From NCBI GenBank assembly GCA_003550325.1, contig QKWP01000127.1:117125-181124 (forward strand): DNA of 64,000 bases, given 5' to 3'. Of this stretch, positions 1-11,419 are shown one piece after another. A program made the position numbers and the translations under genes. A model generated the notes under the pieces. That model was not told where the DNA came from, searched no databases, and saw nothing but the letters and a program-made list of their open reading frames with translations. The stretch's first letter is position 1. Each line of letters begins with the position of its first letter. The DNA comes from Gigaspora rosea. Lineage: Eukaryota; Glomeromycota; Glomeromycetes; Diversisporales; Gigasporaceae.

Positions 1-815
1 CTAGGGGATTGCCTATTTAAACTCTCTGGCTTCTACCCATGTTCAATGTTCCTCTCAATATACCCTTTCACGAGTAATTCGCTGTGAAAGTACCCTGAGG
101 CTTTAGCCAAACACCTATTGGAGGGCATTTGCCCCTGTGGTAAACCTGGTAGAGTGATACCTGTCCCCCACAGGTATTCACCTACACTTTCGGTAACTTA
201 CGCATTCACCGAGGCAAACAACTTGCAGTCAGGGGGTTACCCTGCAACCGCTACCATTACCTACTACTGCCCTTGCGAAGTTCACTAGACCCCAGTACCC
301 GGTCAGTCACTCTTTGGATCCTTTTCCCCAGTTATCCCAGACTACCAATCCAGTTGGCCCGGAAGGATCGGTCTGCCAGGCTTTAGGTGCCTAAGGTCTC
401 CCTTTCCTTGGTTCATACTTCTATAACACATGACCTTTTCCTCTGGTTTCTCCGACAGCCAGGTTGGTGGGCCCCCTTTGCCATAGGGGCTCTTGCCCGT
501 CCAGTTTTCCGGTCAGTCACCGCTAAGATCCTTTTCCCCGGTACCGTCGAAAGTCTAGCTACCTTTCCACTCGGGACTTGCCAAATGGGTTTCTGTTCTC
601 CGGTTCCTTGGATTTGTCTGTGTAATGAGATACAATTTCACCCGAAAGCTCCTATTCAAGATGGTAACCAAGGACTACAGGTAGTATACCCAACCGATCG
701 ACAAGACACAGTTACCGGAACACAGGTCTATTTTTCAAAAGCGTCGCCAGTGGGATTTGAACTCTAGACCTACCACTTGGGGGGTGACAACTTACCAACT
801 AGTCGCCACACCCTA
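1..815 (-). mobile_element. tRNA-headed retroposon, copy 1 (3' end cut by window edge)
   Basis: This stretch is the reverse complement of 2281-3102 with few substitutions and indels, so it is a second copy of the same retroposon in the opposite direction. Its tRNA-like head lies at about 741-814 on the minus strand, with box A TGGCGACTAGTTGG and box B AGTTCAAATCC. The body is clearly richer in G+C than the surrounding DNA. The poly(A) end should lie to the left of position 1. Open frames within it are interrupted by indels relative to copy 2, so it is treated as non-coding. Confidence 0.85.
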
Positions 816-1129
816 CTGTTTAAAATTTATATATACAATATTGTTATAAAATATTATATTACTTTATGCATAGCTTCTAAAATATTAGACAAGCAGTCAA
901 GTTATTAAAATTAAAAAAAAATATATAGTAGTATATTAGCTTACAAAAAAGAAAAATGTAATTATATCTACTTGATTACATGAAGACCAATCATAGAATC
1001 AGTAAAAATTAATTTATTGATAATTTAATAATTACAAAATATAAAGTTAATAAGTGCTTAGAGACATATTATAAAATTTTTTGTATCTATACTGTAGTAT
1101 TTCTATATTCAAAAAGTCACCCTATAGTA
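816..1129. other. AT-rich spacer
   Basis: AT-rich DNA between the first retroposon and the pogo-like MITE. No open frame, RNA gene or clear repeat was seen. Confidence 0.6.
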
Positions 1130-1927
1130 CAAGTCACTCTCATTATAGTGAACTCTCATTATAGCGAAGATTGGTCTATAGTGAAGAATTTTTTCAGAAC
1201 AAAACCAAGCATATTAAATATTCACTCAATATAATGAAGTTACATAGTAAACTCTTGATATAAGGTATAGTGAAGATTTTTTTTGAACGGATATAACAAA
1301 ATGTCACTTGATATAGTGAAGTCGATATCATGTGATATATATTGACCAATCATATGAAGTGAAAATCATTGTGTTCATGCATAATGAAAAGCCTTGGGGT
1401 TATTGCTCTTTTTAGACTATGTGCATATTGACGGCGCTTCTTGCATATAAAATTAGTTATGAATCATTTTAACTTTTCAAAGACTAATAAACCCTACCAT
1501 TACTACTATTATTGACTTGCAAAGACTAATAAACCCTACTGTTACTTTAGTTTTACACTTAACATTAAGTGAACGTAATCCATAACTTACCCTTTTTTTT
1601 TTAAATTAAACTTTTTTTTATTTAATTATTTATTTATTTACTTAAATGACATTCAATTCTTTATCCTATACCTTATCTGTCGTGGAATCTTTTCGTTGTG
1701 ATTTAATTTAATACATAATATGAGTAAAAACGTACTTATAGATGGTGCACATGTGATGGATCGGGTGCAATAAACTTTTAAGTAGTTTAAATTTCTCTCG
1801 CTATAGTGAAGATTTATACATTTAATATATAATCTTTACTATACAAGAGACTCTTGATATAGTGAATCTCTTGATATAGTAAGAAAATCTCTCAGCCCAA
1901 TGCCTTCACTATAATGAGAGTGACTTG
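1130..1927. mobile_element. pogo/Tigger-like MITE, TA target duplication
   Basis: A 798-bp element with perfect 23-bp terminal inverted repeats (1130-1152 and 1905-1927) beginning CAAGTCACTCTCATTATAG. It is flanked by TA on both sides (1128-1129 and 1928-1929). The motif TCTCATTATAGTGAA and variants (tatagtgaa) recur just inside both ends. TA target duplications and this style of end fit the Tc1/mariner-pogo superfamily. There is no coding capacity, so it must be moved in trans. A pogo-type transposase gene is present at 62633-64000, but its own ends are outside the window, so the two cannot be matched. Confidence 0.85.
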
Positions 1928-2160
1928 TATTACAAATACTTTATGTGATCTTACTAAAAATGCTGCTGTATTATCTAATGCAATTTGTCAAAAGGTTGAA
2001 GAAAAATTATAATTAATACTAACACTAGCAGATCCTAACATTATATTCAATTTATGAACAAACAATGAATTTAAAGAAACAAAGTTTAATATATTTTGGA
2101 ATAAAGCAGCCCTATAAAAAAAATGTACTGTATAAGCACAGCATAGAATAAGATAGGCAC

Positions 2161-2226
2161 AGGTCATTTTGGCATAGATTATTTTGGTATGTGTCAATTT
2201 GGCATGGGTCATTTTGGTACGGGTCA
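2161..2226. repeat. short tandem repeat, about 16-bp unit
   Basis: Four degenerate copies of a 15-16-bp unit of the type GGTCATTTTGGCATGG lie just left of the retroposon insertion. The open frame on the minus strand here is a by-product of the repeat. Variants of the same text occur near 7700-7800. Confidence 0.6.
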
Positions 2227-2280
2227 AGGTTCAGATTTGTACAGGTACCATACCGCACTGAGCAAAAGACCCTGGGTTTA

Positions 2281-2360
2281 GAGGGTGTGGCGACTTAGGG
2301 AAGTTGGTAAGTTGTCACCCCCCAAGTGGCAGGTCTAGAGTTCAAATCCTACTGGCGACG
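2281..2360 (+). promoter_or_regulatory. tRNA-like pol III promoter head (boxes A and B)
   Basis: The head can be read as a degenerate tRNA: box A (TGGCGACT.., interrupted here by a few extra bases but intact in copy 1), a 5-6-bp anticodon-like stem closing the loop CCCCCAA, and box B AGTTCAAATCC. The T-stem pairs poorly, so it is not a functional tRNA gene. This is the usual layout of the internal RNA polymerase III promoter of a tRNA-derived SINE. Confidence 0.7.
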
Positions 2361-3302
2361 CTTTTGAAAAATAGACCTGTGTTCTGGTAACTGTGTCTTG
2401 TCGATCAGTTGGGTACACTACCTGTAGTCCTTGGTTACCATCTTGAATGGGAGCTTTTGGGCGAAATTGTATCTCGTTACACAGACAAATCCAAGGAACT
2501 GGAGAAACAGAAACCCATTTGGCAAGTCCTGAGTGGAGAGGTAGCTAGACTTTCAACGGTACCGGGGAAAAGGATCTTAGCAGTGACTGACCGGAAAACT
2601 GGATGGGCAAGAGCCCCTATGGCAAAGGGGGCCCACCAACCTGGCTGCCGGAGAAACCGGAGGAAAAGGTCATGTGTTATAGAAGCATGAACCAAGGAAA
2701 GGGAGACCTTAGGCACCTAAAGCCTGGCAGACCGATCCTTCTGGGCCAACTGGATTGGTAGTCTGGGATAACTGGGGAAAAGGATCCAAAGAGTGACTGA
2801 CCAGGTACTGGGGTCTAGTGAACTTCACAAGGGCAGTAGTAGGTAATGGTAGTGGTTGCAGGGTAACCCCCTGACTGCAAGTTGTTTGCCTCGGTGAATG
2901 CATAAGTTACCGAAAGCATAGGTGAATACCTGTGGGGGACAGGTATCACTCTACCAGGTTTACCACAGGAGCAAATGCCCTCCAATAGGTGTTTGGCTAA
3001 AGCCTCAGGGTACTTTCACAGCGAATTACTCATGAAAGGGTATATTGAGAGGAACATTGAACATGGGTAGAAGCCAGAGAGTTTAAATAGGCAATCCCCT
3101 AGCTAGGTTGCAGGTATGGCATCTAGTGTAGAACCTTCGGGCGGACTACTTAAATTAGACAACCAAAAGTTGTACGTGTGGCTAGTTGTACTCTCGTTAT
3201 ACAAATGTAATATGTGGCACAGTCATATTGACCAGGCCAACCCGTTTGGATCAATAAAGTGCTAGGGTACCTAAGTAGTAACCTTAATATTAAAAAAAAA
3301 AA
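2281..3302 (+). mobile_element. tRNA-headed retroposon (giant SINE), copy 2, complete
   Basis: A complete retroposon of about 1.02 kb with a tRNA-like head at its 5' end, a GC-rich body and a poly(A) tail at about 3293-3306. It is flanked by a perfect 17-bp direct repeat, AAAAGACCCTGGGTTTA (2264-2280 and 3303-3319), the signature of target-primed reverse transcription. The body contains an internal duplication: a segment starting ACYGGGGAAAAGGATC and ending GTGACTGACC occurs at 2561-2594 and 2771-2805. No reading frame is conserved against copy 1, so the element is non-coding and probably depended on a LINE for movement. It is much longer than typical SINEs of 150-500 nt. Confidence 0.85.
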
Positions 3303-3319
3303 AAAAGACCCTGGGTTTA

Positions 3320-3833
3320 ATTTAAAATTCCTGGTCAAAAACTTAAAAAGTACCCATAGGTATCTCATTTGATAATGGGTATTTTGTGCAGTAGGATCTT
3401 TTGACTGGGGGGTATTTTGCGTGGGGAGTATTTGTTGGGGTATCATATGGATTACTAGTAATCATGCAAATTATTGTTAATTGAAAACAGTTCGCCAGAA
3501 CTGTTTCACTAAAAAATCACTTTTTCTTTAAAAAAAAATTGCTTTTTTTTTTTTTTTTTTAAAAAAAAAGCGATAAAATTATGTTTTTTAGGATGAGAAT
3601 TAGTGCAGAGGAGAAGCAAGCCAACGGAGGAGCCTGTTAAGCCTAGTTATCCTTATAATTGGGCTTGTAATAGAATTGTTTGGCCTTCGCCACACATGTT
3701 CTGATAGCATTATCCTAGTAGGTTAAAAAAAAATAAAATTGTTTAGCCTTTTTTTTTTACCTAAAAAAGGTTTTTATATCGCAGCCATTAATGTTTATGA
3801 GGTCGTCAGTTGTACGAGTATAGTTAAATCATA
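3320..3833. other. AT-rich spacer with poly(A)/poly(T) hairpin
   Basis: Non-coding. The segment just before the retroposon (about 2245-2275, ACCATACCGCACTGAGCAAAAG) is a diverged inverted match to about 7640-7670, so both are ends of one older repeat family. A homopolymer hairpin lies at 3527-3570. No gene was recognised. Confidence 0.5.
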
Positions 3834-3982
3834 TTGTTGCAGTTTGCATAATTTTGTGACCCCTATGATTAATTTTTTTTTATTGATTGCGATTATGATT
3901 GCTAGCAATAATGATCACAATCATGATCATTTTAAACATAAAAAAATTAATTATAGGGGTCACAAAATTATGCAAACCACAA
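3834..3982. mobile_element. 149-bp MITE, TA target duplication
   Basis: Near-palindromic element with terminal inverted repeats of about 40 bp containing GTTTGCATAATTTTGTGACC. It is flanked by TA (3832-3833 and 3983-3984). The centre is made of GATTGCGATTATGATTG-like repeats. TA duplication and size fit a Tc1/mariner-type MITE. It has no coding capacity. Confidence 0.8.
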
Positions 3983-6911
3983 TAAATTAAGTTCTAAAAC
4001 TATGCACTCTACTGTACATCTCTGCATATTTTTGATAATAAATAAAAATCTTATACTGGTATATCGATATACCGTTGTTAACCTTCAAAATACCTCTCAG
4101 AAATCGAGGCTAACGGAGCAACTATCGACAGGGAGTCACATGAGCACAGAGACAAACTGTGCAGTGGTGTATCGTAGTTGTTAGTATTTATACAAGCGAG
4201 AGGGTTTATATATATAATGTGATTTGGCAATTCGAAAGAGTGTGTGATGTATTTTATAGAATTGATTAGAGTGTCCTTTATTAATATATTAAGAGATCAT
4301 GGCAAACAAGCCTACAAAGTGGAGCGAATATTGCCTATATATATAAGAAACTATTTACTAATAAATACATATGGCTCTTGTGCTATAAAGGGCTGATCCA
4401 TCATTTACGCAATTTCGATCACATCAGCCTATTATGCCACATTCGGTTTGTCGGTTACATGAGGCACATCCGGCATATCCGGCACATTAGGTACATTCGA
4501 GGCATGAGGCATAGTAGTCCCGTGATATAGTTATGATCGATAGTAGGGGGTACGATATGCAAGGGTAACACCGTATTTTTAAATATATTTTAAATTGCGA
4601 GATTCATGATAAGAAAATATTTTAAAATATATCAACTCATTTAGACTCGCCTGGAAATTTTCACTAGTTATTTATATAAAGCCAAAGAATAAGGCTATGT
4701 TTTCTTTTTTTTTATTAATATGTGGGTTCTAAGCAATCGTCTTATAGAATACTTGAATTAGGACGAAAAATTCTCTTAAGAGTAGGGTGAATGTAGATTA
4801 TTTCTTATATCAGTGTATCGGCTAAAAAAATATTACACAAAAATGTAACGCATGTTACATATAAAAGTTTTTAAGAAGATAATTAATTCCGACAAAAATT
4901 TTACAGTAGATATACTAAATCCTTCTAATTATAGTAATAAAACTTTGCACCCCTGTGATATTTGAAAAAATTATACTTGCATATACCTATAATTCCTAAT
5001 TTGATCAAAATTTGCCTAAGTTACACAAATAAGGAAATCGTTCTATCTGCCTTCTTGAATCATAAGAACGCCAATTGTGATTGGTCAAAAATCGCATGAT
5101 TTGAAAGACACTTTCTAAAAAGACACGAACAGAGCTACGTTCTTATGTTCTTATAAAGCATTTACTTACTGTAGAAGAATAATAGAAAGTATATTTCGAT
5201 CCACAGGAATCAGGAAATAAACATGTCAGTCATACCGGTAAAGAGCATTTGACCCAGGAGGATACTCTTGCAAAATTTCCCTTTACTTTCAACAAAACCA
5301 ATTAAACCAAGTTCCAAGGGTTTCGAAACGTATTCTTATAAGTTGTTTTTGCTCTTCTGCTGATTTAAATTAATTATGCGAAAGCTTTAAAAAGTTATGA
5401 ACTCTCTTGCAAAAAGCTTAGCGAATGCACTGCTTTTCCTCTCTTTGATCCAAGTCAATCAAGCTGAAGATTCACGAAGCTGTAATAGTATTTTTATAAA
5501 GTATCGCTATCGTTGTTTTCTTTTCTGATTCAGGGTTAATTATACTGAAGTTTCAAAATTTCAGAGCAAAATATTTGTTTGTTTTTTTCTAATTATGCCT
5601 ATAATAATGTTAAAAAATTTTTTCTCACATTAGGGCGATGTTTTTACAAAGTATCTGGAATTTATATTGTGGATAATTAGAATTTTCGTTATTTATTACA
5701 AATCAAGACGGTTTTTTTAAATTTCTTTAATATATATATGTTTAAAGAAATATGTAAAAAGTATAATAATTATACTACTTATTTTAAAAAAGATCGATAT
5801 GTTGAACTAACGAAAATTTCAATGTCGTATAGCATAAAGGCAGCGATTATATGAATATAATTTGCCATTAAGCATTGTAAATTAATATTCTTTCAGCCTG
5901 TGTCTTCGATTACAAGTTTGTATATTATAGTTTTTTATTACACCTTCCACATGGCAGTAATTTTGCCATACAAAAATGAACTCTTTATTTGAAAAACTTT
6001 CGTGTTTTCTTACAAGAAAAGTTTAATTGTCCTTAAATAATATTTACCAAAGTCCTCTAGAAAGTATAGAAGTGTATAAAAAATGAGTTTTCATAAATAT
6101 AAGAGAGGAAATAATTCGTAATTGAATTCATTACCTGAAAATAAATTTCTCGCCAAACGATCATATAAAGCATCCAATTCATCAGGATTCTTTCCGATTT
6201 CTAAGTCGTATAATTCAGATCATTCGAAGAAAATCGTTAAACATGAAACTACCAAATTGTCAAAAACTTCTCATCCAAATGCGTTCTTTCCTGTGTGAAC
6301 CAAAAGATTTGGTTTTAGTTAATAAGAGCTGTAAAAATGTTACCTGACCCCATACATTCTTCGCCCAACAATTAAAAATTTTAAATATAGTCTTCGCTGC
6401 TATAAAAGTTTTAAAATCTAATTGATAGTCTTCGCATGGTTATAACAACTCTAAAATCGATCGACTTCTCTCAACTAAAAAAATTTTAACTGAGAATTTT
6501 AAAAATATTTGACTGAAATATAGTCATTTAATGAAAATAAAACTAAATTCAGGTTTACTTTTTATAAAACATAGTTCTGGATACTTTAAAATCAAAAATT
6601 AATTCAACAATCACGTTAAATAAACGTTAAGCTCACCCATGCCTACACTAAAATGGTATATGATCCATCAGTACCTTTATAAACACTTTCTAAAACTTTA
6701 TATTCTCATCGATAATCTGAAGTAGGTATTTGTAAGATATGGCATCTGTCTAAAAAGAAGTATAAGATTAGCTACATAAGGCTTTAAGAGACAATATTTT
6801 CCAAATAAAATTTGAAAACACCTTATAAGGAACGTTTCTATACGTGTATTCACATTTATCAGCAACAGAAAATAATGCAATAGTCAATCCACAATAATCC
6901 TTTCAAGGTGA
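3983..6911. other. AT-rich intergenic DNA
   Basis: About 2.9 kb without a supportable gene. Two short segments, around 4776-4800 and (inverted) around 7335-7360, share GTAGGGTGAAYRTAGATYATTT and may be the worn ends of an old DNA transposon that includes the coiled-coil remnant. A CATCCGGCAT-type simple repeat lies near 4460-4510. Part of 6540-6590 resembles 62260-62300. Confidence 0.4.
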
Positions 6912-7127
6912 CAAGGTTATAAAGCCAGGAGAGAAGTGGAAGCATTAAAGAGGCAAACAGCCAAGAAAAATACAGAGGAGGCAGAAAAAGCAAAATTAAA
7001 GGCCAGGAAAGAGGCAAGAGAAACCAAGGACGAAGCTGAGAGGTTGAGAAAAGAAAAGGAAGCTGAGGACGAATGAAAGAAGCAAAGACAAGCTGAAGCA
7101 GAAAAAGATGATTCAAGCTTTACATAA
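6912..7127 (+). pseudogene. coiled-coil gene remnant
   Basis: A frame rich in Lys, Glu, Arg and Ala runs from 6912 to a TGA at 7074-7076 and continues in the same frame to 7127. It reads as a charged coiled coil (for example EALKRQTAKKNTEEAEKAKL). The composition is unlike its AT-rich neighbours and suggests a decayed exon. There is no start codon and no upstream homology could be seen. Similar charged coiled coils occur in the ORF1 of the LINE at 8313. The function is unknown. Confidence 0.35.
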
Positions 7128-8099
7128 GACCCCGTATGATAAATAGTATTACAATTGTTTTTAAAAGGTAAATTTTATATTTAATTAAGAAAGTGCTATA
7201 ACTAAATTTTCGCTTATACTGTATGATAATTCAAAAAAAAAAAGATTGTTATAGAAATTTCTAGAATCACATGAGGTAATCGATTTTTATCTATGTTACA
7301 CAAAAAAATTTTGTGCATGGGTTTATATGTAAAATGATCTATGTTCACCCTACCCTTAAAAATATAATAGAAATATAATTATTTTTTTTAAAAAAAAAAC
7401 CCCCGATTTTTAAAAATATTTTAGTTTTATAATAGTCAAATATATGGTATATAGGTTAAGGTTGCTCTCAAGTACCAACATCTCGATCACTAGCAAATCT
7501 CATTGAGATGCTACAATATATCCAGTTCTTTTACAAAATCCTGGACCAAATAATTGCAAAGTACCTGGGTATTATACTTGGTGAAAAAATGATGCCATGT
7601 AAAATACTCGGATCTTTTGCATAAGGGGTACTCAGAAAGGGAGATCTTTTGCTCAGTGCGGTACGGTATATCCCGAGTTGGTTCAAATTTGGTGAACTAT
7701 AAGGGACCATGTGCCTGTACCAATTGGACCGTAAATAGCTCAGGTTTTGTAGCAGTTTACTAGTCGATTAGCACGGGATTTGGTACGGGTAATGAACGTA
7801 AATTCACATGCCACCATGATAACAATATGGATTAACTATTAAACATAAATTTACATAAGTAATCAATATAAAATGAACAACAATCATTATCAAACTCTTT
7901 CCGCTGATCCATATTTTCAAAAAATCATAAAACAAATTTCGGTTAATACAGTATTCAAAATACACACTAGTAAAGGCACTAAACTCATATAAGATAAAAG
8001 AAAAGTTACTCAAAATAAACAGTAGTTTAGTAAACACACTTGGAGCTAGTTCCGACAAATAACTTGCTATTAAAGAAATTTAATTTTTCGGAAAAATTT
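7128..8099. other. AT-rich spacer with one end of an old repeat
   Basis: No gene recognised. Around 7640-7670 lies TTTTGCTCAGTGCGGTACGG, the inverted partner of the sequence next to the retroposon at 2245-2275. TAATGAAC at 7790-7797 equals the 8 bases right after the LINE tail (15389-15396). If that is a target duplication, the LINE would start at 7798. Confidence 0.4.
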
Positions 8100-8312
8100 T
8101 TATAAGAATTTTTGGGGACTGGCTGAGACCCTGTATTGCAGATCTGTTTTGTTCTGATCAAACTACACGTAAACAAAAACAAATAACATTACCAAACAGG
8201 TAAACAAAGAAATCACATCTGAACAACCAAACTAATTAAATAAATAAATACGTACATTCTAGTCACATGACACAATATTGGATTCTAAAATTAGATTTCT
8301 AGAAAGTTTTTA

Positions 8313-8902
8313 ATGCAGATGAAGATAATCACTACACAATTAAATGCAGTTAGAGAATTTTTAAACAACCCGACTAACAAGATTTGGAAGCCTATTTCGG
8401 CACTAAGATATGAAACAGGCAACAAAGAACAAGAGGAGTTCATCATTAAATTTATGAACATTGCACACCTATCGGTAGAATCAGCTATTCTGCGAATTTT
8501 AAATTACAAGAGGCAGAAATTAAGAAACAAAAACAAGTAAATGAAGAAGCGCTACTTAAAGAAAAGGAACTTTGCCTACAGAAAGAAAAAGAGAACCAGT
8601 TGAAAAAGGAAACCCTAGAAAAGGAATTAGCAGAAAAAAAGAAAATACTACTGGTGCTTTCAGAAATAGGCTGCTTAGATTATGGTACTGAAAAACAACT
8701 TAGCAGTATTATGGACGTAGAAGAAGAGAAAAATTTATCTAAAGACAAAAAGGATATATATGGGTCTATGCATGCTCTGGAAAATAGATTAAATCTAAAG
8801 GATAAAGGAAAAAGTATATCAGGACAAACAAACGTGCCTATGGTCAAGTCGAACAAAAGGAAAGAAGTATCGTATATGCTGAAAAATGCAGAAAAAATAT
8901 AG
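8313..8902 (+). pseudogene. LINE ORF1, N-terminal part (coiled coil)
   Basis: Starts with MQMKIITTQLNAVREF in one frame; near 8500 the reading moves to the next frame and gives a long Lys/Glu-rich coiled coil (KEKELCLQKEKENQLKKE...), ending in a stop at 8902. Such a region commonly drives multimerisation of LINE ORF1 RNA-binding proteins. The frameshift makes it non-functional. Assignment rests on position upstream of the endonuclease and on composition. Confidence 0.5.
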
Positions 8903-8968
8903 CAGAGGCCTTTTACCCTAACCATGATATGGATGAGGAGAAGAAATTGAAAAGGACCAAATCACCTT

Positions 8969-9616
8969 TTGGGTATGCCCGCAAAGGGTAGAACAGACAA
9001 TCTGTTTAAGTTCATTAGTAACTTTGGCCGAATAGAAAACTCATATCGCACAGTCAACAGAGCCGGTCATGCTAAACTCGAATTCATAGTATACTTATCT
9101 TCTAATAAAGAAGAACAGCTTCAAAGCACTTGGGCAATTCCATACAATAATGAATTGCTGACTCATATGACACTTGGAGAAAATGAAAAAGAAGTACTAA
9201 AATCTAGAAGGAAAATAACAGCAAAACTTTCTGGCCTACTATGTACTACAAATGAAGTAATCTTGTGAAGATAGCTTAAACATACTAAGGCCAAGATGGT
9301 TCATATTTTTAAAAACAGAAATGGCTTTCAAAGGGGATCAGCTCTAGTGGAATTTGAAAATATGGAGGACAAGCAAAAGGCACTTAAAACCAGAATTAAA
9401 TATCTCAATTTAACACTTAGTTGGATATATGAAGAACTAGATGACTCTACTATAGAAAAAAGTTGTGAAGAGAAATCTATCATTTCACGCAATCGCTTCA
9501 TAAAAGAAGTAAAAAGTAAGAAAGAAAGTAGAAGTACAGAAAGAAATGTATCCATATTACAAACCAATATTAACAATAAAGACTTACTCTTGGAAATTTT
9601 AAACAAATTAACTTAA
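8969..9616 (+). pseudogene. LINE ORF1, RNA-binding part with RRM-like segments
   Basis: One frame with an internal TGA at about 9266. The first half contains NLFKFISNFGRIENSY and AKLEFIVYL, the second GSALVEFENMEDKQKAL; both resemble beta-strand segments of RNA recognition motifs (RNP1-like S-A-L-V-E-F). ORF1 proteins of several LINE clades carry RRMs that coat the element RNA. The RRM call is by eye and moderate. Confidence 0.45.
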
Positions 9617-9835
9617 CTAGAAGGGTCACATAGATTTAATAATCACGAGGGCTCAAATTTTTTTCAGCACACAGAAGCAACCATTCATACAAAAAAAAGT
9701 TCTCAGATGGAGAATAGGCAAAAGACAAGGATTGGCCAAATCACTCCTAATAGTAGCCGTGGGCGTCTTAAAGAAAACTGGCAGCACAGGTGGCAAGTGC
9801 TGAGAAAAAAAGGTGGAGGGAAAAAACAATCTTTT

Positions 9836-10560
9836 GATATTTGCATTTCATAATATTAATGGGATTAATTCGAACAAAACAAAGTTAGAGAGCCTAGTTG
9901 ATTTGATGGATTTAAAAGAAGTGGATATAGTTGGATTATGTGAAACAAACATTCAAGAAAAGGAAGGTAAATAGTTAATAAATAAGGATGAAAATTATAG
10001 GGGTTTTTGGGCATCAGCAGAAGAAGATAAGAAGAAGGGTTCAGGTGTAGCAATAATCATAAACAAAAAAATCGAGAAGCACTTAGTGAGAGTGGTAAGA
10101 TGGTCACTCTATACGATCAAAGCAAATATGGTATTCAAAAATGAAGTCTGGTACCTTTATATCCCACCCAATGATAAAGAACAGGGGAAAGAAATATGCA
10201 AGAACTTATTTAATAGAGTTGAGAATATACAAAAGTCTAGTAAAGCAAAGGTCCTAAATATGGGTGACTTTAATACAGAGGCTAATAATAACATGTTAAA
10301 TTGCAAGAATCCAAATCCAGGTTCTAACAGGAAAACTTTATTACAAAAGCTATTAGATGAGGCTTTAAAAACACTTTCACGCATTTAGACATAGGTGCTA
10401 GTAGCACTACACGAAAAGGTCTAACCAAATACTCAGAAATTGATTACATTTGGTTATCACACAACTGGCATGTCGATTTAGCAAAGTGCAAACTACAGGA
10501 AATGAGCTTATATACAAATAGTGACTATCACATGGCCTTTGCCTGGTTATTTGCTAGAAT
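9836..10560 (+). pseudogene. LINE ORF2 apurinic-like endonuclease domain
   Basis: Begins with FAFHNINGINSNKTKLESL and shows the endonuclease/exonuclease/phosphatase motifs in order: VDIVGLCETN, MGDFNTE near 10260, EIDYIWLS near 10440 and NSDYHMA near 10522 (usually SDH). It would nick the target DNA to prime reverse transcription. An in-frame TAG follows the GLCET motif near 9970, and a frameshift lies near 10380, so the domain is broken. Confidence 0.75.
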
Positions 10561-11413
10561 TCATATTCCTAGCCAAAATAGTGTTCAAAGACAGAGAGCA
10601 AAAAACAAAAAAATTTGTAGTGATACAAATAAAATTCAAGAAGAGGATTGGATCACTTTCGCAAAAAGAACAGATGAGATCTTAAAGTTCAAAGTAGAAA
10701 ATCAGAAGAAAACAAACAGTGAAAGTGCTAGATTAGAAGAATTGGTCCTTCAAGAAGATTTGGATAATAAATGGGACTGGTTAGAATCAAGTATAAGAAC
10801 AGCAGCAAACAAAATCCTACTAAAGAAGCGTTTTACTGCAACAAAAACTAAAGAACCTAGTGAAGAACAAACTGACAGTCTGCGGAAACTGTCCAAACGG
10901 CTAAACAAACTGTGTAGAAAAAGTAAAAAACATATAGGACAAGCATTAAATAACAAAGATAAAGAAGAGTTAGAGAGCATATTGAAAGTAATCAAAGCGG
11001 AATTAGAAGAGGACTTAATTTTAGAAAATGAGATCGATCTATGGTCAGATGAAATTCATAAACACTTGGAACTTATGGCTAAACTGGTTGAAAAAGTATA
11101 GAACAAAAAAAACATGTTACTAGAAGAATCCAAGATTAGGGAGAGTATAGAAGAAAGGTGTGACAGAATAGTCACGAATCAAAAATTAAATCTAAATAGC
11201 ATTTTAGAAAGGCCGACCAAGAAAATTAAGTTAGATAGAGTTTGCAAAGATGTGGAGGATGACTTTAAGTTATATACAGAAGAAAAAGAAGTTCTCAACC
11301 GAGTGGAAATACATTTTAAAGAACAATTCAGAAAAAGAAATTTTGATGTTAGAAATTTAAAACAAGAATGGCAGGAGCAATATAAACCAAAAGAGGATAT
11401 AAAAGAAGAATAG
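10502..11413 (+). pseudogene. LINE ORF2 linker between endonuclease and RT
   Basis: Frames 10502-11101 and 11114-11413 encode a hydrophilic, Lys/Glu-rich helical region with no recognised motif, as is usual between endonuclease and RT in LINE ORF2. Single stops near 11100 and 11411 separate the pieces. Confidence 0.6.
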
Positions 11414-11419
11414 TACGGC

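Noticed and set aside
387-767. Open frames within the retroposon (also 2409-2690 and 2477-2716)
   Set aside because: Indels between the two copies shift the frames and no frame is conserved; the sequence behaves as non-coding.
6698-7116. Minus-strand hydrophobic frames as a membrane protein gene
   Set aside because: They are the reverse shadow of the Lys/Glu-rich coiled coil on the plus strand.
7804-8058. 84-residue minus-strand hydrophobic frame
   Set aside because: AT-rich sequence readily gives Phe/Leu/Ile-rich frames; no start context, motif or repeat conservation supports it.
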